DNA from: Nitrospirae bacterium GWF2_44_13
GTDB taxonomy: Bacteria; Nitrospirota; Thermodesulfovibrionia; Thermodesulfovibrionales; UBA1546
Length of the DNA: 64,000 bases
Assembly (NCBI GenBank): GCA_001805105.1
Contig: MHEE01000015.1
Span: forward strand, 62,001 to 126,000
Direction: 5' to 3'
Positions within the stretch are counted from its first letter, which is position 1, and each line of letters opens with the position of its first letter. Below the pieces are notes generated by a model. It did no database searches, was not told the origin of the DNA, and saw only the letters and a list, made by a program, of their open reading frames with translations. Of this stretch, positions 8,355 to 16,076 are shown one piece after another. The translations under genes and the position numbers were made by a program.

Positions 8355-8503
8355 CTACTTCCTTACTTCTCCGGTGAAAATATAATCGTTGTCTTTCTTT
8401 GCGCTGTGGCAGTCAATGCAGCCCTTTACCCTGCCTGCCGCAACTGCAAAAGAAAAAACAACAAATGGCAGCGATAGTAAAAGATAAGTCTTTTTCGTAA
8501 CAT
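8355..8503 (-). pseudogene. Tiny monohaem c-type cytochrome, frame shifted in an A-run
   Basis: The minus strand carries AGGAGG just before ATG at 8503. The downstream frame encodes a hydrophobic signal peptide (LLLSLPFVVFSFAVAA), then a single haem-c motif CIDCH and about 17 more residues to a TAG at 8355. The ATG is in another frame: the run of five A after ATGTTACG would need one extra A to join them. A protein of about 49 residues would result (one haem). Either there is a one-base sequencing or assembly error in the A-run, a slippage-dependent gene, or a recent pseudogene. It sits between the beta-propeller gene and the 140-residue unknown in the same operon. Confidence 0.55.
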
Positions 8504-8515
8504 GTCCTCCTCTAT

Positions 8516-8938
8516 TTATTTTTTGAAATACCCCAGCCTCTTCATCTCTGTGAATGCCCAGTCATCTGCCAGAAGCTCATCATCTCCAACATCAATAAGG
8601 CTTGCTGCATACTCGCTTAAAAAGAGATATGCGAGTTTTTTCTGGTCAGAATTGAGCATGTCTGCCCTGTCAAATGCTACACTTTTTATCTGGCCTCTGA
8701 TCCTGAGGGCGTTGACCCTTTCACCTATAACCTCATCAGGTATCGTCTCCTTGATAAGCATTTTACAGCCTGATGGCGTCTTTAGGACAAGCTTCATCGG
8801 CCTGTTACTGTCTACATCGGGGATACTGTTTTGCCTGCACCATTCAGAGATATCATCCACAAATACTATATCCTCCTGAAACAGGCAATACTGCTCCATC
8901 AGATATCTGAAAAGCTCAAAATAATCTTTCGTATTCAC
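8516..8938 (-). CDS. Hypothetical protein, 140 residues
   Basis: I do not recognise this protein. It is acidic and soluble, with no signal peptide or membrane segment. The N-terminal half is helical and aromatic (DYFELFRYLMEQYCLFQED), with a predicted strand-rich centre (MKLVLKTPSGCKMLIKE). Its ATG overlaps the TGA of the upstream 83-residue gene by 4 bp, so the two are translationally coupled and probably act together. It belongs to the operon running from sodB to the DsrC-like gene. Confidence 0.7.
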   Translation of the reverse strand: MNTKDYFELFRYLMEQYCLFQEDIVFVDDISEWCRQNSIPDVDSNRPMKLVLKTPSGCKMLIKETIPDEVIGERVNALRIRGQIKSVAFDRADMLNSDQKKLAYLFLSEYAASLIDVGDDELLADDWAFTEMKRLGYFKK

Positions 8939-9186
8939 CTGAATCCTTTCTGCATCTGTCTCATACGGCTTGCAAGTTCTCTCAGTGCATCTGCAATGGT
9001 CATACCCTTTCTCATCAGTCTTTTTACATATTCTGCCTTTGACAGTTCGTTTATTATCTTTTCAGCAGATTCATTTCTCAGACAAATGTTTTCTCCTGTC
9101 TCAATCTGCTGCATAATGCATCTTTCTATCTGTTCAGGCGTAAATTTCTTTGCAAGCTCCTTTATCTCTCTCACTTCTGTAGCCAT
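8935..9186 (-). CDS. Hypothetical protein, 83 residues
   Basis: This is a small helical protein without a recognised domain. It contains two cysteines (ERCIMQQIETGENICLR) and a basic C-terminal helix (KRLMRKGMTIADALRELASRMR). It lies 9 bases after tpx and overlaps the next gene by 4 bp (ATGA), so it is part of the oxidative-stress operon. The function is unknown; a redox or RNA-binding role would be a guess. Confidence 0.68.
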   Translation of the reverse strand: MATEVREIKELAKKFTPEQIERCIMQQIETGENICLRNESAEKIINELSKAEYVKRLMRKGMTIADALRELASRMRQMQKGFR

Positions 9187-9195
9187 AACACCACC

Positions 9196-9711
9196 TCACA
9201 AAAGCAGTTTATTTATCTCTTTAAGCGTCATGTCATAATCAGGATGCTCTGTAAGTTCAGGGACTATCTCGATGTATCTTATTGTGTCATCCCTGTCTAT
9301 GATGAATATGGAGCGGGCAAGGAGCCTGAGTTCCTTAATCAAAACCCCGTAGGCTGTGCCGAAGGATGAATCCCTGTGATCCGAAAACGCTTTGACCTTG
9401 TCTATGGCGGCAGTTGTGCAGAACCTCGATATGGCAAAAGGCAGATCCATGCTTATATTCAGGACAACCACGCTCTCCGGAAATTTTGCAGCCTCCTGAT
9501 TGAACCTCCTTGCCTGTATGTCGCATACAGGGGTATCAAGAGAGGGGGTAACGCTTATAACCTTAATCTTCCCTTCAAAGTCCTTCAGCCTTATCTCTTT
9601 GAGATTCCCGTCAAGCACAGTAAAATCAGGGGCCTTGTCCCCAACCCTCAGATGTGCGCCTGTCAGGGTTACAGGATTACCGTGAGCGTTTACAACATCC
9701 CTTCTCTCCAT
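9196..9711 (-). CDS. tpx: Thiol peroxidase
   Basis: This 171-residue atypical 2-Cys peroxiredoxin reduces H2O2 and alkyl hydroperoxides. The peroxidatic cysteine is C63 in TPSLDTPVCDIQ and the resolving cysteine is C98 in SRFCTTAAIDKV, the spacing typical for Tpx. The N-terminal GNPVTLTG and the motif GVLIKELRLLARSIFIID are also family hallmarks. It is cytoplasmic. The chosen start (MERRDVV) aligns with the usual Tpx N-terminus. It lies in the operon with sodB and the ferritin-like gene, in keeping with peroxide defence. Confidence 0.95.
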   Translation of the reverse strand: MERRDVVNAHGNPVTLTGAHLRVGDKAPDFTVLDGNLKEIRLKDFEGKIKVISVTPSLDTPVCDIQARRFNQEAAKFPESVVVLNISMDLPFAISRFCTTAAIDKVKAFSDHRDSSFGTAYGVLIKELRLLARSIFIIDRDDTIRYIEIVPELTEHPDYDMTLKEINKLLL

Positions 9712-9736
9712 TAGTTTCTCCCTTTCTTTGATTCAA

Positions 9737-10186
9737 TTAAACCCTCTTTTTGAATTCATGCTCTTTCCAAAAACCCTTTTCAGCCAGAGCATTGATGATA
9801 TTCTTTCTGCCGATTATTCCCACAAGCTTTTTATTCTCAACAACCGGCAGGACAGAGAGACTTGAAGAATTTCCGCAGAAGAGATCCACTATTTCCTCTA
9901 TAGGCGTATCAGCCGCCACTGTAATAGGTTTTGAGCAGACACCTTCGTGCTCAGCATGTCCGCAGGACATAAGGCTCTCTGCGCTGAATTCATGAATAGT
10001 TCTCCCCTCTTTTATGGCTCTCAATACGTCATATTCAGAGACAATTCCCATCACCACCAGATTATCGTCTACAACAGGCAGAGCCGGATAACCGCACATA
10101 AGTTTTTCAACAAGCTCCTGGCCCTTCAGTTTCGCCGGCAGACTTACTCTTGGATGCATAATATCTTTTGCGCGTATACAAGACAT
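9737..10186 (-). CDS. Two-CBS-domain protein
   Basis: This 149-residue protein consists of a tandem pair of CBS motifs. The first spans about 5-65 (IMHPRVSLPAKLKGQELVE and ALPVVDDNLVVMGIVSEYDVLRAI), the second about 80-140 (PITVAADTPIEEIVDLF and LSVLPVVENKKLVGIIGRKNIINAL). Such Bateman modules bind adenosine nucleotides and usually regulate a partner. There is no fused catalytic domain. In this operon, between the ferritin-like gene and tpx, it may sense energy or redox state; this is inference. Confidence 0.88.
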   Translation of the reverse strand: MSCIRAKDIMHPRVSLPAKLKGQELVEKLMCGYPALPVVDDNLVVMGIVSEYDVLRAIKEGRTIHEFSAESLMSCGHAEHEGVCSKPITVAADTPIEEIVDLFCGNSSSLSVLPVVENKKLVGIIGRKNIINALAEKGFWKEHEFKKRV

Positions 10187-10213
10187 ATTGACCTCCTTTT
10201 GATGTTTAATTTG

Positions 10214-10678
10214 TTATGTAACAAAAACAGTTGCCCTTTTCAGTTCGTTAAGGTTTGAGAGCAGCTTGTGATGCTTTTGTTCATCTGCTATGAGATATGA
10301 CAGTATGTAGCGCGTTACGAACAGTTCGCTGTTCTTGAGCGCTTCATCAGCAAGTTCCAGAGATTTTGCCTCTGCCGCAAGGTGCTTGTTGAGCCCGCTT
10401 GAAAGCAAGGCAAGGTCATCAGGACTCAGGATAAAAGCTTCTTTCGTAAGACTGTCTATAAGCATCTGCTGCATAACCTTGTGCTTCTGAGAGTCGTGCT
10501 TTATCATCTCCATAGTCATTCTTATTAGTTTGTTGTCAGTTTTTTCCATAAGTTCTTCTGAAAATTTTATTGTGGCATCTTCGAGTTTCTGCCATTCCCT
10601 CAGGGTATGCAGAAGTTTTCCTGATAATTCCACAGGCCTTTTTATTTTTTCTTTCTTTGACGGCGCTCTCTCAGGCAT
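10214..10678 (-). CDS. Ferritin-like helical protein
   Basis: This 154-residue four-helix protein resembles the ferritin/rubrerythrin fold. Potential metal-ligand motifs are visible: KLEDATIKFSEEL, IKHDSQKHKVMQ, HLAAEAKSLELADEAL and IADEQKHHKLLSNL, i.e. alternating Glu and ExxH-like pairs in each helix. There is no rubredoxin domain. It lies directly downstream of sodB (24 bases), so a role in iron storage or peroxide removal is likely. The N-terminus is short and basic, with no signal peptide. Confidence 0.75.
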   Translation of the reverse strand: MPERAPSKKEKIKRPVELSGKLLHTLREWQKLEDATIKFSEELMEKTDNKLIRMTMEMIKHDSQKHKVMQQMLIDSLTKEAFILSPDDLALLSSGLNKHLAAEAKSLELADEALKNSELFVTRYILSYLIADEQKHHKLLSNLNELKRATVFVT

Positions 10679-10701
10679 ACGTGCCTCCTTGTACTGTGAT
10701 T

Positions 10702-11280
10702 TTATTTAAGCCTTCCCTCAGCCGCCTTCCAGTCAATATTCTTAAAGAACGCCTCGATATAGTCAGCCCTCTTAAGCCCGTAATCAAGCATGAAGGCGTG
10801 TTCGAAAACATCCATGATGAGAATCAGGCTGCATCCTGCGGGATGGGATACGTCGTGCTCATTTATCCAGAAATTAATCAGCCTTCCGCTCTGGCTGTCG
10901 TGATAGAGAGCAACCCAGCCGATGCCTCTCATGGTTCCTGTTCCCCTGAAATCCTTGTCCCACGCCTCATAACTGCCGAGGCCCTCTGCAAGTTTCTTGG
11001 CGAGCTTGCCGCTTTTGTCAAGACCGCCCTTCCCTCCGAGGTTCTCAAAGTAATACTCATGAAGCCTCATTCCGTTAAATTCCCAGCCAAGCCTCCTCTT
11101 GAGTTCCGCAAATTCAGGTGTAGCAGTTTTACCGTCTCTCAGCATCTGGTCGAGGGCGTCCAGAACCTTGTTCGTGTTGGCAACATACCCTTGATAGAGC
11201 GTGAAATGGTTCTTCAACAATATCTCGCTGAACCCCTCCATGCCTATGAGTTTTGAATAGTCCTTTGCTGCGTATGGCAT
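10702..11280 (-). CDS. sodB: Iron/manganese superoxide dismutase
   Basis: This 192-residue SOD dismutates superoxide to H2O2 and O2 in the cytoplasm. All four metal ligands are seen: H25 (LKNHFTLYQGYV), H74 (MRLHEYYFENL), D157 and H161 (IMDVFEHAFMLDYG). The DVFEHAF motif differs slightly from the usual DVWEHAY, so the metal cannot be assigned with certainty. It is the first full gene of a long operon (ferritin-like, CBS, tpx and others) on the minus strand. Its ribosome binding site (AAAAGGAGG) overlaps the end of the upstream short open frame. Confidence 0.94.
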   Translation of the reverse strand: MPYAAKDYSKLIGMEGFSEILLKNHFTLYQGYVANTNKVLDALDQMLRDGKTATPEFAELKRRLGWEFNGMRLHEYYFENLGGKGGLDKSGKLAKKLAEGLGSYEAWDKDFRGTGTMRGIGWVALYHDSQSGRLINFWINEHDVSHPAGCSLILIMDVFEHAFMLDYGLKRADYIEAFFKNIDWKAAEGRLK

Positions 11281-11285
11281 AACCC

Positions 11286-11390
11286 TTACCTCCTTTTAAT
11301 TTCGGCAGTTGCAGGTTCAGCAACTCCTGACAGAATCGCCGCACTGCCGATAAGTTTGATTTTTAAAAAATCTCTCCAGTCCAAAGACAT
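11286..11390 (-). CDS. 34-residue open frame resembling a Tat signal peptide
   Basis: The frame starts with MSLDWRDFLK, then a hydrophobic stretch GSAAILSGVAEPATA and ends after a few more residues with TAA inside the sodB ribosome binding site. It looks like a twin-arginine signal (RRDFLK) in which the first Arg is Trp, without a mature protein. It may be a remnant of an exported protein, or a leader peptide coupled to sodB translation. A weak TAGG precedes the ATG. Listed with low confidence. Confidence 0.35.
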   Translation of the reverse strand: MSLDWRDFLKIKLIGSAAILSGVAEPATAEIKRR

Positions 11391-11445
11391 AACCTAATAT
11401 ATTCCCCCTTTCGATTAATGCTACTCCTGAATGAAAAGAGATCCC

Positions 11446-11483
11446 ATGATTTAAATCATATCACCGGTTTATTGGTGTTGCAA
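11446..11483 (-). promoter_or_regulatory. sodB operon promoter with FNR-like palindrome
   Basis: On the minus strand TTGCAA (11483-11478) and TATGAT (11460-11455) are spaced by 17 bases, a good sigma-70-type promoter. A perfect 14-base palindrome ATGATTTAAATCAT (11446-11459) overlaps the -10 box. It matches the FNR/DNR consensus TTGAT-N4-ATCAA at 8 of 10 fixed positions. A site over the -10 would favour repression. It stands upstream of the sodB leader frame and sodB. Confidence 0.6.
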
Positions 11484-11590
11484 CATGGAATTGTGAAATT
11501 ATTTTGGAATGGCAGGCAGGTTTCTGAAGGCCCCAGAAATTAATACCGGCTAATATGCTCAGGCTTGTCCTAAGTCTTTGGATAAATAGG

Positions 11591-12625
11591 CTATTTTCTG
11601 CTGTATTTGTGAACGGCCTCAACCATTGCAATTGCACTTTTTACAGGCGTCTCCGGAAGTATCCCATGCCCGAGATTGAATATATGCCCTTTTGCGCTTT
11701 TCCCTTTTAATAATATATCCCGAACTTTCTTCTCAATCTCTTCTTCCGGCAAAAAAAGTGCGCAAGGATCAATGTTGCCCTGAACAGCAACTTTTTTGCC
11801 GAGTCTCCTTATCGCATCAGCGATATCAATTCTCCAGTCAATGCCTATAACATCAGCTCCCGACTTTTTCACCTCTTTAATAATTCCGGCGCAGTTATTC
11901 GCAAAATAGATTACAGGCGTTTCAGGATGCTGCTTCTTGAGGCTGGTTACAATCTTTTTCACATATGGAAGTTCAAATTCTTTATAGTCATCAGGCGCAA
12001 GTATGCCTGCCCATGAGTCAAATATCTGGACAGCCTGAGCGCCTGCAATTATCTGGCTTGAAAGGTATGAGATAACTGTCTTAGTCAGTTTTTTCATCAG
12101 ATAATCAAATACTGCCCTGTTCTGAAACAGCATCTTTTTTGTATTTAGAAAGTTCTTTGAGCTTCCGCCTTCAATCATATACGTGGCAAGCGTAAATGGA
12201 GCGCCGGAAAATCCGATGAGAGGAACTTTTTTCTCAAGCTCTTTCCTCAGAATCTTTATCGTATCCAGAACAAACGGCATTGAATCTTCAGTGTCCGGCA
12301 CTACAAGCCTGTCAACAGCGGATTTTGTCCTGACCGGTTCGCTTAAAACAGGCCCTTTTTTTTCCGAGAATTCAAGGTGCATCCCCATTGCCTCAACAGG
12401 AATGAGGATATCCGAAAAAAGTATTGCTGCATCAACGCCTAATATGTCAACCGGCTGAAGAGTTACTTTTGCGGCAAGTTCAGGGGTTTTGCAGAGAGTA
12501 AGAAAATCAACCTGCTCCCTTATGGCCTGATACTCAGGAAGGTATCTGCCTGCCTGACGCATAAACCATACAGGAGTGTAATCCACTTCTTTACCGCGGC
12601 ACGCTTTAAGAAATGTATCGTTCAT
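11591..12625 (-). CDS. hemE: Uroporphyrinogen decarboxylase
   Basis: This 344-residue TIM-barrel enzyme decarboxylates the four acetates of uroporphyrinogen III to give coproporphyrinogen III. The hallmark [15 protein letters not shown] (about 19-33) holds the substrate-binding Arg and the catalytic pocket; the [12 protein letters not shown] and [16 protein letters not shown] motifs follow. The C-terminal [12 protein letters not shown] is intact. Its start overlaps the stop of the upstream radical SAM gene by 4 bp. Since hemY and hemH are also in this window, the protoporphyrin route to haem is likely complete in this organism. Confidence 0.97.
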   Translation of the reverse strand: MNDTFLKACRGKEVDYTPVWFMRQAGRYLPEYQAIREQVDFLTLCKTPELAAKVTLQPVDILGVDAAILFSDILIPVEAMGMHLEFSEKKGPVLSEPVRTKSAVDRLVVPDTEDSMPFVLDTIKILRKELEKKVPLIGFSGAPFTLATYMIEGGSSKNFLNTKKMLFQNRAVFDYLMKKLTKTVISYLSSQIIAGAQAVQIFDSWAGILAPDDYKEFELPYVKKIVTSLKKQHPETPVIYFANNCAGIIKEVKKSGADVIGIDWRIDIADAIRRLGKKVAVQGNIDPCALFLPEEEIEKKVRDILLKGKSAKGHIFNLGHGILPETPVKSAIAMVEAVHKYSRK

Positions 12626-13695
12626 TTTACCACCTTCTTTTTTAGTTTTATTGGAACATAGCCGCAGAACGGCTCTTCTTCAAGATAATCGCCGTGTATT
12701 GAATAAGACCTTGCCCTGCATCCTCCGCAGACGTTTATATATTCGCATGAACCGCACTTGCCTTTATATTTCTTGAAATCGCGAAGCTCTCTGAAGAGTT
12801 CTGAATTTTCCCATATATCCTTAAATGATGTTTCTCTTATATTCCCCGCAGGCTTCGGGAAATAACTGCATGGAAGCACGTTGCCGTCAACATCAATCAA
12901 ACATATAAGCTGTCCTGCAATGCAGCCTTTTGCGCCGCCTGTGGAAAACTTCAAAGTCCTTTTTTCAAACTTAGCGCCCTCTTCTTTAGATTTTTGCAGA
13001 ACCACTCTGTAATAGTGGGGCGCGCATGTCGGCCTTACAAGCATATCTTTTTCATCCTTCTCCATCTCATAATGCCATTCAAGAATTTCTTCATAAGCCT
13101 CTTTGGAAATGAGTTCATTCATTATCTCCTCGCCCCTTCCCGTAGGCACTATCATGAACATATACCATGCAGTTGCGCCGAGTTCTTTTGCAAGTTTGTA
13201 CACCTTGGGTATTTCTTCCTGATTTCTCTTTGAGAAAGAGGAATTGACGATAAATTCTATCCCGTGCTTCTTAAAAAGCCTTGCAGCATTTATCGTCCCT
13301 GCAAATGCTCCCTTCTGGTTTCTGAAGTCATCATGAACCTTTTCATCAGAGCCGTCAATGCTTATAGAGACTATTTTAATTCCTGAACTCTTTATCTTTT
13401 CGCAGGACTCATCTGTAACCAGCGTGCCGTTTGTGGCAAGGCACATCCTCAGCCCTTTTTCTGTGCCGTATTTAGCAATCTCAAAGACATCTTCCCTTAC
13501 CAGCGGTTCGCCTCCTGAAAGAACAATAACGGGCTTTGCATAGCTTACAATGTCATCAATTATCCTGAAAGCCTCTGATGTCGGGAAGTCAGAATGCCCT
13601 TTTATCTCCATCTCTGACGATGAACGGCAGTGCACGCAACGCAGGTTGCATCTCCGCGTTATTTCCCATGCTATCCACTTAGGCGCAAATTCCAT
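12622..13695 (-). CDS. SPASM radical SAM protein, AhbD/NirJ-like
   Basis: This 357-residue protein has the radical SAM cluster motif C16-x3-C20-x2-C23 (CNLRCVHC), the GGEPL motif, and a C-terminal SPASM-type set of cysteines (CSYFPK, then [16 protein letters not shown] and a final C). The sequence resembles the AhbC/AhbD/NirJ group, which trims tetrapyrrole side chains in siroheme-dependent haem or haem d1 synthesis. Coupling with hemE (ATGA overlap) supports a tetrapyrrole role. Which reaction it catalyses is not clear, because classical hemE, hemY and hemH are also present. Confidence 0.8.
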   Translation of the reverse strand: MEFAPKWIAWEITRRCNLRCVHCRSSSEMEIKGHSDFPTSEAFRIIDDIVSYAKPVIVLSGGEPLVREDVFEIAKYGTEKGLRMCLATNGTLVTDESCEKIKSSGIKIVSISIDGSDEKVHDDFRNQKGAFAGTINAARLFKKHGIEFIVNSSFSKRNQEEIPKVYKLAKELGATAWYMFMIVPTGRGEEIMNELISKEAYEEILEWHYEMEKDEKDMLVRPTCAPHYYRVVLQKSKEEGAKFEKRTLKFSTGGAKGCIAGQLICLIDVDGNVLPCSYFPKPAGNIRETSFKDIWENSELFRELRDFKKYKGKCGSCEYINVCGGCRARSYSIHGDYLEEEPFCGYVPIKLKKKVVK

Positions 13696-13704
13696 AGATG
13701 ATTA

Positions 13705-15366
13705 TTATAGCTGTACCTCTTGTAATTTTTCATTCCAGATGTTTTTCTCTATTACATCAAGCAGCGGGTTAAACGTGGACTGTCTAAGAGCTGATATATA
13801 AATTGCATTGTAGCGGAGCGCTATATTTTTAATCTCATCCTCCGCGGCCTTATCTGCCTTGTTGAATACGATTATTCTCTTTTTGTCTGACAGGTTAAGC
13901 TCCCTGAGTATGTTTTCAACGGACTCCATCTGCTGTTCAAACCTCGGATTGGATATGTCCACAAGATGCAAAAGCAGGTCTGCGTCCTGAAGCTCTTCAA
14001 GCGTTGATTTAAAGGCTGCCATTAAATCTTTCGGAAGGTCTCTTATGAAACCCACTGTGTCGGTGATAATAACATCCCTTTCTTTTGGAAATCTGAGACG
14101 CCTGCTTGCCGTGTCAAGCGTTGCAAACATCTTTTCCTCCACAAACACTCCGCTTTTTGTAAGGGAATTCAGAAGAGTTGATTTGCCGGCATTTGTATAT
14201 CCTATGATTGAAACAATCGGAATCATTTTTTCAACCCTTCTCTGTTTCCTCTGCTTCCTTGCCTCACTCAGAGATTTAAGTTCCTTCTCAAGGAGGGTTA
14301 TCCTGCCCCTTACGCGCCTTCTGTCTATCTCAAGTTTCATCTCGCCGGGGCCTCTTCCTCCGATTCCTCCCATCAAGCGGGACATTGCTGTTCCCTTGCC
14401 TGTCAGTCTCGGCAGCCTGTATTTAAGCTGTGCAAGCTCTACCTGAACCTTTCCGTCCCTGCTGTGCGCCCTTCTTGCGAATATGTCCAATATGAGTTGG
14501 GAACGGTCAATAACCTTGAGTTCTGTAAGTGCTCCTATTTCCTTCACCTGAGACGGATTCAGGTCCTGATCAAATATCAGAAGCGTTGCGCCTTTGTTCA
14601 GGGCATTGATTATCACATCTTTAAGTTTGCCCTCGCCCATAAGATACTTAGGGTTTATATCTTTGGGTCGCTGGATTACTGCATCAAGCACAAGCACATC
14701 ACTCGAAAAAGCCAGCTCTCTTAACTCTTCAAGCGAATCTTCCTGTTCATATTTCGTCTTCTTGGATACACTTACAAGAATTGCCCTTTCGCGCAAGTCC
14801 TTTCCCGACCGGGTCGGGATCTCCGACTGGTCAAACAGCCTTTTTCTGTCCATTTCTTCTTCAAGCGACTCTATGAAAGAGATGAAATCAAGGTTAAACC
14901 TGTGAAAATTTACGGGAGGCAAGATTTCAATGGGCTTTTCTGAGCCCTGTGGCATAAGATGCGCAGTATAAATATTGTCAGGAAGAGAGTCTTTCACTCC
15001 GATTGCGGCAACTATATCAAGCCTGAGAAGGGCAAGGTCTGTGAGGTCATCCTGACTGAGAGGCTCATTTTTCAGATGGGTATGCACAAGGCGCATGCCG
15101 CGCAGCGCGCGCCTGCCGAGCGGAAAATCTTCAAGCCCGGGAATAAAAACGCTCTTTGCATCGCCGGCTATGACATGGCTAATCCTTCCGTCTCTGGTTA
15201 TAAGAAGCCCTATCTGTTTTCCGATTTCCGATGAAAGCTCGGTGAGATGTCTTGCCAGTTCAGGGGTTATTACCCTATCGGCAGGAACCTTCCTGCGGTA
15301 AATCTTTTCGAGGGAGTAGAGTGAACTCTTTTTTAATCCCGCTATATGTCCGTAAACAGTGGCTAT
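13705..15366 (-). CDS. hflX: GTPase HflX with N-terminal extension
   Basis: HflX is a ribosome-associated GTPase that splits stalled or stress-inactivated ribosomes. The HflX glycine-rich linker (GGIGGRGPGEMKLEIDRRR) and G1 motif GYTNAGKST are clear, followed by DTVGF and NKAD. The first ATG of the frame is at 15096, but conserved coding sequence continues 90 codons upstream (SSLYSLEKIYRRKVPADRV and on to PGLEDFPLGRRALRG). In that frame the only start next to the GGAGG is ATA at 15366. A TTG at 15374 would fit if the run of six A had one more A. The long N-terminal domain is known in related bacteria. The start is therefore uncertain. Confidence 0.88.
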   Translation of the reverse strand: MATVYGHIAGLKKSSLYSLEKIYRRKVPADRVITPELARHLTELSSEIGKQIGLLITRDGRISHVIAGDAKSVFIPGLEDFPLGRRALRGMRLVHTHLKNEPLSQDDLTDLALLRLDIVAAIGVKDSLPDNIYTAHLMPQGSEKPIEILPPVNFHRFNLDFISFIESLEEEMDRKRLFDQSEIPTRSGKDLRERAILVSVSKKTKYEQEDSLEELRELAFSSDVLVLDAVIQRPKDINPKYLMGEGKLKDVIINALNKGATLLIFDQDLNPSQVKEIGALTELKVIDRSQLILDIFARRAHSRDGKVQVELAQLKYRLPRLTGKGTAMSRLMGGIGGRGPGEMKLEIDRRRVRGRITLLEKELKSLSEARKQRKQRRVEKMIPIVSIIGYTNAGKSTLLNSLTKSGVFVEEKMFATLDTASRRLRFPKERDVIITDTVGFIRDLPKDLMAAFKSTLEELQDADLLLHLVDISNPRFEQQMESVENILRELNLSDKKRIIVFNKADKAAEDEIKNIALRYNAIYISALRQSTFNPLLDVIEKNIWNEKLQEVQL

Positions 15367-15479
15367 TTTTTCAAACCTCCAGTTTCATTGTATCAAAGTC
15401 CGGCAAACCTTTACAATAAAATGTATAAGTTCCATACAAATACATTAAGTGACGTTGCTGTTATAGTAGAATATAAAGA

Positions 15480-16076
15480 ATGAGCACAGGCGAAGAAAAG
15501 GCATGGGAAGACTTAAACAACCTCAATCCTTCTGATGTATGCAGGAAGGCACGGGTTTTCTACGACGGAAAAAACAGCTACATACTGAAGTCGCTGGGAA
15601 TGGATTTCTCGGTTCATCCCGGCAAGAGAGAGATTAAAAATATTCAGCCTGAAGGAGAAATAATTCTCAAAAAATACGGTTACTTTTTCAACCTGTCCGC
15701 TTTATGCTATCTCATCAACTCAAGAGACATTCCCCTCTCGGAAAAACTTGTCAAACCTGTGGGACTTAAAGGTGGAGAGATTTTTTTTAGGGGCAGCCAT
15801 GTGCTTCCACTGGAGAGGATCGCTGAAAAGTATGGCAACGACAAGGCAAGCTTTATTGAAAAAGGCAAAAACCTCAATGGTAATATCATGAATTACGGCG
15901 ATGCATCCGTTGAACTCTTGCCCCTGCCCCGCATACCCGTAACATTAATCCTCTGGCTCTCTGACGATGAGTTCCCTTCAAGGGCAGACGTGCTCCTTGA
16001 TTCAACCTGCGAACAGCACCTGCCGCTTGATATTATATGGTCAATCGCAATGATGTCTGTGCTGGTGATGCTGTGA
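15480..16076 (+). CDS. DUF3786 protein
   Basis: This 198-residue cytoplasmic protein resembles the DUF3786 family. It contains the characteristic GYFFNLSALCYLINS, GGEIFFRGSHVLPLE and LWLSDDEFPSRADVLLDSTCEQHLPLDIIW blocks. The function is unknown; relatives occur in anaerobes beside corrinoid or iron-sulfur enzymes. Its stop overlaps the GTG start of the next radical SAM gene by 4 bp, so the two products probably cooperate. It is divergent from hflX. Confidence 0.82.
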   Translation: MSTGEEKAWEDLNNLNPSDVCRKARVFYDGKNSYILKSLGMDFSVHPGKREIKNIQPEGEIILKKYGYFFNLSALCYLINSRDIPLSEKLVKPVGLKGGEIFFRGSHVLPLERIAEKYGNDKASFIEKGKNLNGNIMNYGDASVELLPLPRIPVTLILWLSDDEFPSRADVLLDSTCEQHLPLDIIWSIAMMSVLVML

